A stretch of 64,000 nt of DNA from Corynebacterium breve (GCF_030252165.1 NZ_CP126969.1:1612001-1676000), one strand, 5' to 3'; positions 1 to 9,126 are shown, counted from the first letter of the stretch. Notes: generated by a model not told the origin, from the sequence alone. A program made the numbers and translations.

Positions 1-507
1 CAGCTTGCACGTGGTCATAGTCCAAGCGCGCAACGGAATGAATAGTGGCGCGTTCAACGGAAACGTCATCGATTTCGCCGTCGGCTGCGAGCTGGAAAGT
101 CCACAGCACAGCAGGCCGATCCACGTCAGGCAGCAAAGATGCCGAGTCTTCTGACAGTTCCTCCGGATGCAATCGCGCAGGTTCATCTGGCAGGTAGATT
201 GTTTGCCCGCGCACAATGGATTCGTCGCGAAGCAATGAGCCTGGCGCAACAAACGCCGCAACGTCGGCGATTGCGTACAACACACGATATCCGTCCCCCG
301 AGCGCTCGATGAAGACAGCTTGATCAAGGTCTTTTGACCCCACGGGGTCGATGGTGACGAAAGGAACGTCGCGCGCGTCTCGGCGTGAGTCTGCGAACTG
401 GTCGCGGGCGTTGGCGGCCGCTTCATGCAGCTCAGGGCTAAATGAAGTGGGGATCTTGAACTCTTTCGCGATTGGGCGAAAGTTCAGGGGCGCGGCATAC
501 AACTTCA
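1..507 (-). CDS. RNB-domain ribonuclease (RNase II/R family), N-terminal part only
   Basis: The reverse strand encodes an open frame from an ATG at 507 that runs off the window at base 1, so only about 169 N-terminal residues are visible. They contain the start of an RNB exoribonuclease domain: FVTIDPVGSKDLDQAV, then YAIADVAAFV, and TIYLPDEPARLHPEELSE. The DLDQAV aspartates belong to the metal-binding catalytic cluster of 3'-5' exoribonucleases of the RNase II/R family. The short N-terminus has no obvious cold-shock domain ahead of RNB, as in the shorter actinobacterial relatives. Substrate cannot be told from this fragment; RNA turnover is inferred from the family. Confidence 0.85.
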
Positions 508-532
508 TAACAGGCCAGTATGCCAAAAAATG

Positions 533-938
<406 letters not shown>

Positions 939-973
939 GAGGCCCAACTTTACGCTCTTTGCAGCGCATTTCC

Positions 974-2143
974 CTAATTAATCAGGTGTGCTGTCTCGTT
1001 CACACGACGTACTACGGCGCTCTCTGTATAAAACTCCACCACGCTTATCGATGCCAAGTCGAGGAAAAGCCGCGAAAAAGTCTCTGCGCTCGATGCCAAC
1101 CCTTGGCGGATAAAAGATTTCACTGGGGTGACGTGAGTGACTACCAGCACGGTTTTACCTGGGTAGCGTTCCTGTAGTTTTAGTCGCGCGCGGGTTACCC
1201 GCCGATGCATCGTTTGGATTGACTCCCCTCGCGGGGGTGCCTTGGCTGTGTTGCGCTGCCATTCCGCGTGCTCTTCTGGGTATCGCGCTACCGATTCCGC
1301 CATGGTCAGGCCATCGAAGACTCCAAAGTCCATCTCGCGCAGATCGTCCACAATCTCGACAGCTAGGCCGAGCGCCTCTGCGCAAAGGTGTGCCGTTTCC
1401 TGCGCACGAGTCATCGGCGAGGAAACGATGATGTCAATCTTTTCGGTCGCCGCGATCTGTGCAGCTGCTGCCCTCGCCTGCTCCTTGCCTGTTTCGGTGA
1501 GCACTGGGTCAGAGGATCCCGAGTAGCGGTGTTCTGCCGAATGCTCGGTCTGCCCGTGGCGCAAGAGCACAAACCTAGTCGGGCTTTCGTCCTTGCCGTA
1601 CCACTGACTATGGGTACCTACCTCGTGAGTAGGCGCATCGGTTGGGCCTGCTAAACGGGGTGCAGCCTGCGGTGCGGCATTGTCCTGCGCTGGAGAGTTG
1701 TACAGGCTGTACTTTTCGACGACACCTTGTGCGGTTCCCTTGGCGGCCTCATCCATCGCCAGGTTTGATAGCTCGTCTGCCTTTTTGTTTTTGGCTCGGG
1801 GCACCCACGTGTAGGTCACCGAATTGAGGTCCTGTGCGATCTTTTGAGCCTCAAGCGCAAGTTTTTGCATGTCAGGATGCTTGATCTTCCAGCGCCCTGA
1901 CATCTGCTCGACCACAAGCTTGGAGTCCATGTAGACATCTACGTCCGTGGCGCCTAGGTCACGGGCGCGCTCAAGCCCACGGACCAGCCCGTGGTATTCG
2001 GCGACGTTGTTGGTGGATTTCTTGCCGACGACGTAGACGATTTCGTCCAAAGTATTGCCGGCATCGTCGTACAGCACCGTTCCTGATCCAGCGATGCCCG
2101 GGTTGCCCCGCGAACCGCCGTCGGCGTACATCGTTACTTTCAT
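974..2143 (-). CDS. Bifunctional RNase HI / acid phosphatase (histidine phosphatase) fusion
   Basis: A 389-residue fusion. Residues 1 to about 130 form an RNase HI domain (MYADGGSRGNPG at the start, later VYMDSKLVVEQMSG), which cleaves RNA in RNA-DNA hybrids. Residues from about 190 onward form a histidine phosphatase domain with FVLLRHGQTEH, the catalytic RHG motif, and VVTHVTPVK. This architecture is typical of actinobacteria (Mycobacterium Rv2228c type). An in-frame extension upstream is open, but MKVTMYADGG at 2143 is the proper RNase H start, and it overlaps the upstream stop as ATGA, indicating translational coupling to the zinc-ribbon gene. The phosphatase substrate is not evident. Confidence 0.92.
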   Translation of the reverse strand: MKVTMYADGGSRGNPGIAGSGTVLYDDAGNTLDEIVYVVGKKSTNNVAEYHGLVRGLERARDLGATDVDVYMDSKLVVEQMSGRWKIKHPDMQKLALEAQKIAQDLNSVTYTWVPRAKNKKADELSNLAMDEAAKGTAQGVVEKYSLYNSPAQDNAAPQAAPRLAGPTDAPTHEVGTHSQWYGKDESPTRFVLLRHGQTEHSAEHRYSGSSDPVLTETGKEQARAAAAQIAATEKIDIIVSSPMTRAQETAHLCAEALGLAVEIVDDLREMDFGVFDGLTMAESVARYPEEHAEWQRNTAKAPPRGESIQTMHRRVTRARLKLQERYPGKTVLVVTHVTPVKSFIRQGLASSAETFSRLFLDLASISVVEFYTESAVVRRVNETAHLIN

Positions 2144-2811
2144 CGGATGAGAATCGTTCCGCAGTTCGGGCAGGTGGCTAGTTCGTCGGCGGGCACGGCT
2201 TCTACTTCGGCGCGTTCTGAGGGTGGGAGCTGCAAGAAGCAACCTCCGCACATCCGGCCGTTGTAGGTTGCAGCGGAGACATCGTCGAAAAGTGAAAGGA
2301 CATCTGCGGGGAGTTGTACACGCAACTCGGCGGGGTCTTTTGGTGCTTCCGGCGTGGGTGCTGATTCCGCTGCGCGCTTGGCCAACTCGATCTTGCGGTC
2401 GAGTTCGTCAAGGCGTGCGCCATGCACGTCCACATTGTTGCGCAGCGCGGAGATTTCGTTGTGGGCCTCTTTCAGCTCGCTAAGGAGGTCAGCAATGCGA
2501 GACTTTGCAGCGTAACGGTCATGCTCCAGGTCCTTCCTGCGCTCTGGGTCAGTCTCGGCGGAGAGCTGGCGTTTGTCGTCGAGCTCTCGCTTTTTCAACT
2601 TGCGCTCGTCTTCTTGGATACGCAGGATTTCCAGTTCCATGTCGCCAAGTGCGAGCTGAGCGGAGGACGCTGCGTCAGCCATGCGTGCACGATCGGCAAT
2701 GAGCTTGTCTAGTTCCTGTTGCTCTGGGCTGACTCGGTCGGGTTGGTTCACGGCGCGTTCTGCCGTAGCTAATTCCAGTAAAAGACTGTGCAGTTCGGGA
2801 GCAAGTTTCAT
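2140..2811 (-). CDS. C4-type zinc-ribbon, coiled-coil protein (DUF164 / CdsZ-like)
   Basis: 223 residues. Roughly residues 15-160 are charged and predicted coiled coil (many Glu, Lys, Arg, Leu heptads). The C-terminus carries a zinc ribbon with CGGC and CPNC pairs about 26 residues apart. This is the DUF164/zf-RING_7 family, usually encoded next to NIF3 and RNase H/phosphatase genes in actinobacteria, as here. Members are thought to bind nucleic acid or act as assembly factors; a precise role cannot be read from sequence. It overlaps the next gene by 4 bp and follows the NIF3 gene by 16 bp, so the three look like one transcription unit. Confidence 0.88.
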   Translation of the reverse strand: MKLAPELHSLLLELATAERAVNQPDRVSPEQQELDKLIADRARMADAASSAQLALGDMELEILRIQEDERKLKKRELDDKRQLSAETDPERRKDLEHDRYAAKSRIADLLSELKEAHNEISALRNNVDVHGARLDELDRKIELAKRAAESAPTPEAPKDPAELRVQLPADVLSLFDDVSAATYNGRMCGGCFLQLPPSERAEVEAVPADELATCPNCGTILIR

Positions 2812-2827
2812 GGTCTAACGTCTCTTT

Positions 2828-3958
2828 CTAGTTTTCAGGATGGGCAGATACAGTCCATGGATCGGTGCGCAAAGAAATGATCTCGGTTTCTACCCCAAGA
2901 CCAGCAACTATACCTTCTGCCTGGGTGGTCCAGGGAAATTCGCTGGCCCAGTGCGCTGTATCGATCACCGCTGGACCACCTGCACGCAGATGCTCATCCA
3001 CTGGGTGATGGCGCAAATCACTGGTGACATACACATCGACACCAAGCTTGCGTACATCGTCAAGGAAGCTGTCACCTGATCCTGACGACACTGCCACACG
3101 CTTAACTAGCTGGTCAGGGTTCCCCGCGGCGCGAACTCCCCACGCGGTTTCGGGCAAGGCGTTGGCTACCTGCTGGGTAAACTCCCGCAACGTCATCGCC
3201 TGTGCCAGCTCGCCGATCCGGCCCAATCCAGTCGCGCGTTCTATATCAGCATCGCCTTCCATCACCACAATGTCGAAGGCTGGCTCCTCGTAGGGATGCA
3301 CGCGACGGAGTTCGTCGATAAGCAAGGTGCGCAAGCGGGAATCCGCGACAAATTCAACGCGAGTTTCCGGGGCGGCGTAGTGCTTGCCGACAACCCCGTC
3401 TGTCGGATCTGCGCCCTCCAGCGGGGTGAAACCGCCTTGGCCTTCAATCCGGAATGCGCACTCTGAGTAATTCCCGATCCGGCCAGCACCGACGTGGAAC
3501 AGCGCCTGCATGACTTCGTCGACATTGGCCGGCGGGATGTGTGCACCCCACTTGTCTTTAATTTGCGGGTCAACGATTTTGATGGGGCGACCAGGGGTGA
3601 TGCCGATCAGTTCGGCAAGCTTGTCGGAGACACCAGGGCGGGCAGAATCAGCGTTAGTGTGTGCTGCGAAAAGGGCACACCCTCCCTTGAGCAAAGTGTG
3701 AATAACCTTGCCCTTGGGAGTGTCGGCCGCAACTGACGTGGCACCGCGAAGTAGTAGCGGATGGTGTACCACGAGCATCTGTGCCCCAAGTTCCACTGCC
3801 CGCTCTGCAACAGCCTGAGTAGGGTCCAAAGCAAAAGCGACGCGGGTGACTTCGTCGGTTGGGTCGCCACAAATTAGTCCGACAGCATCCCAGCTTTCAG
3901 CCAAATGTGGTGGATACGCTGCGTCCAGAACATTGATTACATCGCCTACTGTTGTCAT
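2828..3958 (-). CDS. NIF3/YbgI family dinuclear-metal-centre protein
   Basis: About 376 residues of the NIF3 family, formerly called GTP cyclohydrolase I type 2. The N-terminal half has AESWDAVGLICGDP and the metal-binding VVHHPLLLRGATS. A PII-like insert occupies the middle (HVGAGRIGNYSECAF, then VHPYEEPAFDIV). The C-terminal metal ligands include the HHPVDEHL and DTAHWASE regions. The start is placed at 3958 rather than the ATG three codons upstream, because a TAGGAT -10 box (3966-3971) ends 7 nt before it, which fits leaderless transcription. It heads the operon with the zinc-ribbon and RNase H/phosphatase genes. The biochemical function of the family is unsettled. Confidence 0.9.
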   Translation of the reverse strand: MTTVGDVINVLDAAYPPHLAESWDAVGLICGDPTDEVTRVAFALDPTQAVAERAVELGAQMLVVHHPLLLRGATSVAADTPKGKVIHTLLKGGCALFAAHTNADSARPGVSDKLAELIGITPGRPIKIVDPQIKDKWGAHIPPANVDEVMQALFHVGAGRIGNYSECAFRIEGQGGFTPLEGADPTDGVVGKHYAAPETRVEFVADSRLRTLLIDELRRVHPYEEPAFDIVVMEGDADIERATGLGRIGELAQAMTLREFTQQVANALPETAWGVRAAGNPDQLVKRVAVSSGSGDSFLDDVRKLGVDVYVTSDLRHHPVDEHLRAGGPAVIDTAHWASEFPWTTQAEGIVAGLGVETEIISLRTDPWTVSAHPEN

Positions 3959-4022
3959 GCGTCCCATCCTAGAACACGCTCACGACACGCCATTGGCGCG
4001 GAACTGTGGGATGCTGAATAGC

Positions 4023-4658
4023 GTGACTGTCTTATTAGTTGACGTTGATGGCACGCTCATTGACTCCTTCCCCGGTATCCGTGCAGGATTTCTCCACGCC
4101 CTCGATTCCGTCGGCTGGCCACACCCATCTGACGACGTAGTTTCGCGCATCGCCGGCCCACCAATGGAAACGACTCTCAGTAGCTTAGGAATGGCCGATG
4201 ACACCGTTCGCGAGGCTTTCGAGGCGTACATGTCGTTCACCCGCGACGGCGGCTGGGCCGATGCAAGCGCGTTCCCTGGGATCCGAAATCTCCTCGCTGC
4301 ATGGCATAACGATGGATTTCGCATGGTAACGGCGACGTCAAAGGGCGAGGGGTTCGCCCGTGCGATTCTTGAGCGCGAAGGACTCATGGAGTACTTTGAA
4401 TTCCTCGGTGCCGCTGAAGAATATGGCACAAGGCGCACAAAGGAAGCTGTAATCCAGTATGTTTTCGACAATGTAGATCTTGACAACGAAAAGATCTTGA
4501 TGATTGGTGATCGTCACCACGACATCGACGGAGCCGCTGCCTTCGGTGTTCCCACCGCAATTGTGACGTGGGGCTACGGCACTCAACCAGAGTGGGACGA
4601 CGCCGATTTCGTAGCCCGTACACTGCAAGAACTTGACCAGATCGTAAGGAATTTCTAA
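4023..4658 (+). CDS. gph: HAD-superfamily hydrolase, phosphoglycolate phosphatase-like
   Basis: A haloacid dehalogenase-type phosphatase of about 211 residues. Motif I is VDVDGTLIDSFPG, with the nucleophilic Asp and the acid/base Asp; motif II is VTATSKG; motif IV is MIGDRHHDIDGA. A cap domain lies between motifs I and II. The start is taken as the GTG at 4023 (MTVLLVDVDGT), which matches family length; an in-frame ATG at 4011 is an alternative. It precedes the tyrosine phosphatase gene by only 3 bp, and the two are probably cotranscribed. Phosphoglycolate is a family-based guess at the substrate. Confidence 0.85.
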   Translation: MTVLLVDVDGTLIDSFPGIRAGFLHALDSVGWPHPSDDVVSRIAGPPMETTLSSLGMADDTVREAFEAYMSFTRDGGWADASAFPGIRNLLAAWHNDGFRMVTATSKGEGFARAILEREGLMEYFEFLGAAEEYGTRRTKEAVIQYVFDNVDLDNEKILMIGDRHHDIDGAAAFGVPTAIVTWGYGTQPEWDDADFVARTLQELDQIVRNF

Positions 4659-4661
4659 CTC

Positions 4662-5126
4662 ATGCTGCATCTCGATTTCGTCTGTACCGGAAATATTTGT
4701 CGTTCCCCGATGGCGGAGGTCATCGTCCGCGACGCGCTGGACAAGGCTGGTTTGGCCGAGCAAGTCAAGGTCTCCTCCTGCGGCATCGGAAGCTGGCATG
4801 TTGGCAACCCCGCCGACGAGCGGGCACTGAAAGAGCTGCGCGACAACGGTTATGACGGATCTGCTCACCGTGCAAGCCAGATCGGCCCCGAAGACCTCGA
4901 CGCTCACCTCCTGATCGCGCTCGACACCGGCCATGTTTCACAGCTTGTCGCGCGGGGTATCCCAGAAGAAAAGATCCGCCTCCTGCGTTCCTTCGACCCC
5001 GCTGCGCCAGACCAAGCGAGCGTAGAGGACCCTTATTACGGTGGCCCAGAAGGATTTGCCGTTACTCGCGAACAGATCGAGGCGGCTGCGCCGGGCATCG
5101 TTGAGTGGGTTCGGTCCCAGCTGTAA
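4662..5126 (+). CDS. ptpA: Low-molecular-weight protein-tyrosine phosphatase
   Basis: 154 residues, the full length for this family. The P-loop CTGNICRSP near residue 9 gives the CX5R signature with the nucleophilic Cys and the Arg. The general acid lies in VEDPYYGG near residue 125, the DP motif. It dephosphorylates phosphotyrosine residues on proteins in the cytoplasm or, in mycobacterial relatives, outside the cell; no signal peptide is present. It lies between gph and the SURF1 gene on the same strand with short gaps, an arrangement I recall from other corynebacteria. Confidence 0.93.
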   Translation: MLHLDFVCTGNICRSPMAEVIVRDALDKAGLAEQVKVSSCGIGSWHVGNPADERALKELRDNGYDGSAHRASQIGPEDLDAHLLIALDTGHVSQLVARGIPEEKIRLLRSFDPAAPDQASVEDPYYGGPEGFAVTREQIEAAAPGIVEWVRSQL

Positions 5127-5147
5127 CCAGCGGTACAGTGGGTGAGT

Positions 5148-6098
5148 GTGAGGCGCACTAATACGAAATCCTGGTGGAGAAAATTCCTAACACCCGGCTG
5201 GATTCTCACAGCCGTGCTGATTGTGATCTTCTCCTACTTCGCCTTTACATTTTTGGCCCCCTGGCAGTTGGGCAAGAATGAGGCAATCGTCGAACGCAAC
5301 GAGCGCATCGAGCACGCCTTCGAGGTCGATCCCGTCCCAGTTACGGACCTCGTAGCTGCCGATGGCACCTTCGACCGTGACACCGAGTGGTCCCGCGTGA
5401 CCATGACGGGGCGCTACCTCCCGGACGATGAAGTCCTCCTGCGTCTGCGCCCTGTGGAAACGCACCCTGCGTACCAGGCTCTCACTCCCTTTGAGACTGA
5501 CAACGGACTTATCATTTTGGTCAACCGCGGCTGGGTGCCGGCCGTCGATGGCACCAAGATCGGTGATCTCACGCCAGCGCCTACCTCCCAGGTCACCGTA
5601 TCTGGTCTCTTGCGTGTCGACGAAGGTGTCCACCACAACGCGCCGTTAATCGACGAAGGCAAGCAGCAGGTGTACTCGATCAATACCGAGCAAATCGCGC
5701 AGCTAACAGGCACTGACATCGCGGAACCGCTGGTCCAACTGTCCCCAGAGCAGCCCGGCGTACTCAACCCCATGCCGCTGCCCCAGCTCGAACGCGGCAA
5801 CCACCTGTCCTACGGTCTGCAGTGGATCGCTTTCGGAGTAATGGCCCCGATCGGCCTGTTGTATTTCATCTGGTCAGAAGTCAAGGAACGTCGTCGAGTG
5901 CGCGAGGAAGAAGCCGAACTCAACGCATCGCTTAACGACGATTCCTCTGCCACGGGTCTCGACCCGCACCCTGAGGATCTTCCGACACCCGTACCGGCTG
6001 AATCGACGGTGCAGTCACAACGCATGCGAAACCGCTATGGTGATGCTAGGAAGAATCATTGGGATCGGAACGCGAAGAAGAACCAAGAACGAATTTAG
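5148..6098 (+). CDS. SURF1-family cytochrome oxidase biogenesis protein
   Basis: About 316 residues. A transmembrane helix near residues 15-38 (WILTAVLIVIFSYFAF) and a second near 225-243 flank a large exported loop, the SURF1 topology. Family motifs include PWQLGKNEA, then GRYLPDDEVLLRLRP, ILVNRGWVPA and NHLSYGLQWIAFG. SURF1 helps assemble the haem a-containing cytochrome c oxidase. The C-terminal tail is charged and rich in Arg/Glu. The start is the GTG at 5148, 8 nt after a TACAGT -10 box (5134-5139), which suggests leaderless expression; the GTG two codons upstream is possible. Confidence 0.88.
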   Translation: MRRTNTKSWWRKFLTPGWILTAVLIVIFSYFAFTFLAPWQLGKNEAIVERNERIEHAFEVDPVPVTDLVAADGTFDRDTEWSRVTMTGRYLPDDEVLLRLRPVETHPAYQALTPFETDNGLIILVNRGWVPAVDGTKIGDLTPAPTSQVTVSGLLRVDEGVHHNAPLIDEGKQQVYSINTEQIAQLTGTDIAEPLVQLSPEQPGVLNPMPLPQLERGNHLSYGLQWIAFGVMAPIGLLYFIWSEVKERRRVREEEAELNASLNDDSSATGLDPHPEDLPTPVPAESTVQSQRMRNRYGDARKNHWDRNAKKNQERI

Positions 6099-6116
6099 GG
6101 AAGAAGCGGGTACAGC

Positions 6117-6842
6117 ATGAACTTCTGGAAGCGCCTTTTCGGCTCGGAAGAAACTGAAGATAACGCTGCAGAACAGACAGTCGAGAATTCTGCGCAGGCT
6201 CCTGCACAGGCCGAAGCACCTGCACCGACCCGTTTTGCAGGGGTTACCACACCAAGCAACGAACTCGCTGACGCAGGCGAGCGCCTCATATCCGCGTGCC
6301 TTACAACATTGGAGCGCGTGGATATTGAGCCGAAGCCAGCAGTTGAACTCGCCGACATCGAAGACGCCGTGCTGGACGATCTCGACATGTTCCGTCGTCG
6401 CCCGCTGACTACCATGATGGCGCTACGCGACCCTTCAGAGGAATTGATTTTCAGCCACGTCTACGTGGACGATAATGACAAAGTCCGCGCGACTCCTGAA
6501 GACTTGGTCGAGTACTTGGACGAAGTTGCCACAGCAGCTGGGTCCGATGTCTACATCATTGATCTCGTCGTGTTTCCCGATCCAGATACTCCCAACCACG
6601 GCTCACTCCGCTTTCGCAAGGGCGAGTGGGACGTCCATGACATTTCCTACGAACTTGACCCCGACTTCGGTGATGTCGAAGCCGAGGCCAAATTTGCTTC
6701 CGCAGTGTCGTGCCCGGGAAGGACTGCGTATACCTTTGAAGCTGCCTACCACACCCACCCAGTGACAGTGTGGGTCAACGAGCAGGAAGCATACGCAACA
6801 AACTTCCGCGCCGCCGTCGAGGCTGAGCTAGAGGCGCACTAG
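6117..6842 (+). CDS. Conserved hypothetical protein, acidic, family not recognised
   Basis: 241 residues that I do not recognise. The first 45 residues are a low-complexity Glu/Ala/Gln/Pro tail (EETEDNAAEQ, APAQAEAPAP) after a basic start, MNFWKRLFG. The rest looks globular with alternating helices and strands (RPLTTMMALRDP, VYIIDLVVFPDPD, YTFEAAYHTHPVTVWVNE) and is strongly acidic, pI clearly low. No signal peptide or membrane span is seen. It follows the SURF1 gene by 18 bp on the same strand and is probably cotranscribed, but this does not assign a role. Confidence 0.7.
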   Translation: MNFWKRLFGSEETEDNAAEQTVENSAQAPAQAEAPAPTRFAGVTTPSNELADAGERLISACLTTLERVDIEPKPAVELADIEDAVLDDLDMFRRRPLTTMMALRDPSEELIFSHVYVDDNDKVRATPEDLVEYLDEVATAAGSDVYIIDLVVFPDPDTPNHGSLRFRKGEWDVHDISYELDPDFGDVEAEAKFASAVSCPGRTAYTFEAAYHTHPVTVWVNEQEAYATNFRAAVEAELEAH

Positions 6843-6989
6843 TTCCTCCACCACGGGCCACCTCTGCCGCCATTGGCCCGTAGCACCGCGCGCTTGTAGG
6901 CCACCAGGTGATTCTCCGAACCCGCTCGAAGGTTGCCGAGTGCTTCTAACCAATTCTCATCGACCGCGGCGCGACGGCGATACCCGGCT

Positions 6990-7108
6990 GTTCGGGATTT
7001 GCTATTCGGGTTTTGCCCATCGTGCAATTACTTGCCACAGAATCTCGCCAGGTAGAGAGGCTATGCGTTCCTATGCATATCCTAAATCCCGAACGGCAGA
7101 ACCCGAAC
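6990..7108. repeat. Imperfect terminal inverted repeat unit (MITE-like, about 119 bp)
   Basis: The left arm (6990-7014) and the reverse complement of the right arm (7084-7108) match at 20 of 25 positions. Each contains two copies of TTCGGG followed by a T/A-rich run. Within it an exact 11-bp pair, GTTCGGGATTT / AAATCCCGAAC (6990-7000, 7084-7094), is separated by 83 bp. No coding sequence fits inside. It lies immediately left of the IS element. A small non-autonomous element or a decayed transposon end is inferred; no clear target duplication was found. Confidence 0.4.
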
Positions 7109-7117
7109 GCGCCCAAA

Positions 7118-8505
7118 GGGTTATGCGACAAAATGTGTGTCCAGTGAACTGGTGTTTGCCCAGCTCCTTGGTCAAAAATGGTGGGTTTATAATGATCTGC
7201 CCCTTATAAATACCTCGGAGTCGTTCAATCCCGGACCTGGTTGTAGTCGTGTGGTAGTGGGTTCGGTTCCCTTAACGGATGAGCAAAAACCGACCTCACT
7301 GCCCGGTATGTCACGGGCCAACCAAACGTAATGAAACCACGTCAAAAGGCACGGTACGCTGGCGTTGCAAGAACAAACAGTGCGGCGCTTCAGCGTCTCA
7401 CTCCCGACCGGACAAACGGCTAAGTTCAGATTTCGCGGTCTTCATCGACTGCATCTGCGGCAAACAATCCATGCAAGAAGCCGCCGATACAAAAGGGATA
7501 AACAAACGAAGCCTTGAACGCAGGTTTCGCACGTTCTGGTTTATCGATATCCCACACGAGTGCGACAACTTCCGCATCTACGACCAGGTCTTTATCGACG
7601 GAACCTACACAGGAGCCGGATGTCTTCTCATCGCCGCCACACGCAACTACGTTCTCAATTGGGTATGGGCACGATACGAAACAACTGCGGCCTATCAGCA
7701 ACTTCTAGAGCCACTACAACCTCCCCTCATGGTGGTACTCGATGGTGGTCGCGGTGCGTACTCTGCAATCAAACGAACCTGGCCAACAACCCACATCCAA
7801 CGATGCCTTGTCCATGCCCAACGCGTCGTTCGCAGGTACGTCACCTCCCAACCACGCACCGATGCTGGCAAAGCAATCTACAAGCTTGCACTCGACCTCA
7901 CACGCGTACGCACGATTGGCCAAGCGGCGCAATGGACCGCCCACCTGCAACAATTCAACACCGTCTACCGAAGCTGGATGGACGAAAAGACACTCAACAT
8001 CACCACCGGCAAGCGTGAATACACGCACCTATCCGTGCGCAAGGCCTACAACAGCCTGACACACCTTTCCCGGCAGCAATGGTTGTTTGCTTTCCTCCAA
8101 CCGCCAGATACGCCAACGACCAGCGGATTTGAATGGGTATCAACGACCAACCACCTGGAAGGAGCGATCAATTCACAGCTCAAACTACTGACAAGACTAC
8201 ACCGCGGAAGAGCAGGTGAGCGACAAAGAAGAATGCTCGAATGGTGGCTGCATCTGCACACCGAACAGCCCAGACCACCCACCGAAATAGCCAAAGAACA
8301 AAACTGGGGGCGCGATGCACTCGCCAAAGTTAACACCACGCCCCGCAACGAAAACCAAGCCGACCAGCAAACAGGACGACCAGCTCTCTACGACAACGCT
8401 ATCCCAACCGAGTACAGCCACAACCTAGGCGTACAGAAAGGATGGATAGGAACCTAACCCCGACACGGGGTAACAGCCCCGGACACACATTTTGTCGCAT
8501 AACCC
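7118..8505 (+). mobile_element. IS1249-like insertion sequence (IS256 family)
   Basis: A 1388-bp element bounded by perfect 25-bp inverted repeats, 7118-7142 and 8481-8505, each reading GGGTTATGCGACAAAATGTG from the outside and then TGTCC. It contains one intact transposase gene (7279-8457). The 8-9 bp flanking the two ends do not match (GCGCCCAAA on the left, TGGCATGTC on the right), so no target duplication is visible. This suggests a rearrangement after insertion or recombination between copies. Confidence 0.9.
7279..8457 (+). CDS. IS1249-type transposase, IS256 family
   Basis: 392 residues. The N-terminus has a zinc-finger-like segment (CPVCHGPTKRN, then WRCKNKQCGA) followed by a helix-turn-helix region (SMQEAADTKGINKRSLERR). 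The catalytic core shows the IS256-type DDE residues: Asp in VFIDGTYTGA, Asp in VVLDGGRGAYSAI, and Glu in TTNHLEGAIN. It also has the conserved IQRCLVHAQRVVRRYV. The frame is intact from end to end, so the element is potentially active. The C-terminal 60 residues are hydrophilic. The transposase would cut at the 25-bp ends listed separately. Confidence 0.92.
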   Translation: MSKNRPHCPVCHGPTKRNETTSKGTVRWRCKNKQCGASASHSRPDKRLSSDFAVFIDCICGKQSMQEAADTKGINKRSLERRFRTFWFIDIPHECDNFRIYDQVFIDGTYTGAGCLLIAATRNYVLNWVWARYETTAAYQQLLEPLQPPLMVVLDGGRGAYSAIKRTWPTTHIQRCLVHAQRVVRRYVTSQPRTDAGKAIYKLALDLTRVRTIGQAAQWTAHLQQFNTVYRSWMDEKTLNITTGKREYTHLSVRKAYNSLTHLSRQQWLFAFLQPPDTPTTSGFEWVSTTNHLEGAINSQLKLLTRLHRGRAGERQRRMLEWWLHLHTEQPRPPTEIAKEQNWGRDALAKVNTTPRNENQADQQTGRPALYDNAIPTEYSHNLGVQKGWIGT

Positions 8506-8538
8506 TGGCATGTCGTGGGAGTGTCGTGCAAATGCGTA

Positions 8539-8572
8539 AGACCCCCTTCCCGTTTTGCCGGAAAGGGGGTCT
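8539..8572 (-). terminator. Hairpin downstream of tRNA-Val
   Basis: A strong stem with AGACCCCCTTTCC paired to GGGAAGGGGGTCT around an 8-nt loop, just after the 3' end of the minus-strand tRNA. There is no long T-run after it, so it may be a processing or stability hairpin as much as a terminator. Confidence 0.6.
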
Positions 8573-8576
8573 GACC

Positions 8577-8652
8577 TGGTGCGCCATGAGGGGATCGAAC
8601 CCCCGACCTACTGGGTGTAAACCAGTTGCTCTTCCAGCTGAGCTAACGGCGC
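8577..8652 (-). tRNA. tRNA-Val (anticodon UAC)
   Basis: On the minus strand the 76-nt sequence begins GCGCCGTTAGCTCAGCTGG and ends in an encoded CCA. The acceptor arms GCGCCGT and ATGGCGC pair apart from one G-T. The anticodon stem ACTGG/CCAGT encloses the loop TTTACAC, giving anticodon TAC (valine). The T-arm GGGGGTTCGATCCCC is canonical. The IS element ends 72 bp downstream of the 3' end. Confidence 0.96.
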
Positions 8653-8721
8653 GTTGGAAAAGACTTTAACACGCAATGAACTGAGATAACAAAACGCCAG
8701 TTCAAAGAATGTTTCTAAGCC

Positions 8722-9126
8722 TTAACGTCCGCCGGCTTCAAGGCATGAACCTTGCCAAGTGCCGATCCGATCAGCCTTGGTCTGCACAAGACCTGCAAGC
8801 TGGGCAGATTCGGAAATCTCGCCCGGGTTTACGGACCCAGGCTTGTTTGCAGCAGGGGTCAGCAGCCAGATGCGCCCTTCCTCGTCGAGGTTGCGCGCGG
8901 CATCCATCAGCGAATCCACAAGGTCCCCGTCTTCAGCGCGGTACCACAGTAGAACGACGTCGCACAGTTCGTCTGTGTCTTCGTCGAGAAGCGAATCACC
9001 GATGGCATCTTCGATTGCCTCGGAGATCGATGAGTCTGCGTCTTCATCCCAACCCAGCTCCTGGACGATGTGATCGCCCTCGATACCGAGCTGCTTTGCG
9101 TAATCTTCGACACCTGTGGCGCCCAC
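8722..9126 (-). CDS. DUF3052 family protein
   Basis: 134 residues, acidic, belonging to the actinobacterial DUF3052 family (VEDYAKQLGI near the start, then GDHIVQELGWDED, CDVVLLWYRAEDGDLVDSL and IWLLTPAANKPG). The start is a GTG at 9126, preceded by an excellent AAGGAGG with 9-nt spacing. It lies divergent from aceE, the position its relatives have in corynebacteria. No enzymatic motif is apparent and I do not assign a function. It is soluble with no signal peptide. Confidence 0.88.
   Translation of the reverse strand: MGATGVEDYAKQLGIEGDHIVQELGWDEDADSSISEAIEDAIGDSLLDEDTDELCDVVLLWYRAEDGDLVDSLMDAARNLDEEGRIWLLTPAANKPGSVNPGEISESAQLAGLVQTKADRIGTWQGSCLEAGGR

Noticed and set aside
6839..7027. 62-codon minus-strand frame before the IS element
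   Set aside because: It needs a TTG start, has no ribosome site or leaderless promoter, crosses the MITE-like arm and resembles nothing known. It may be a gene remnant, but support is too weak.
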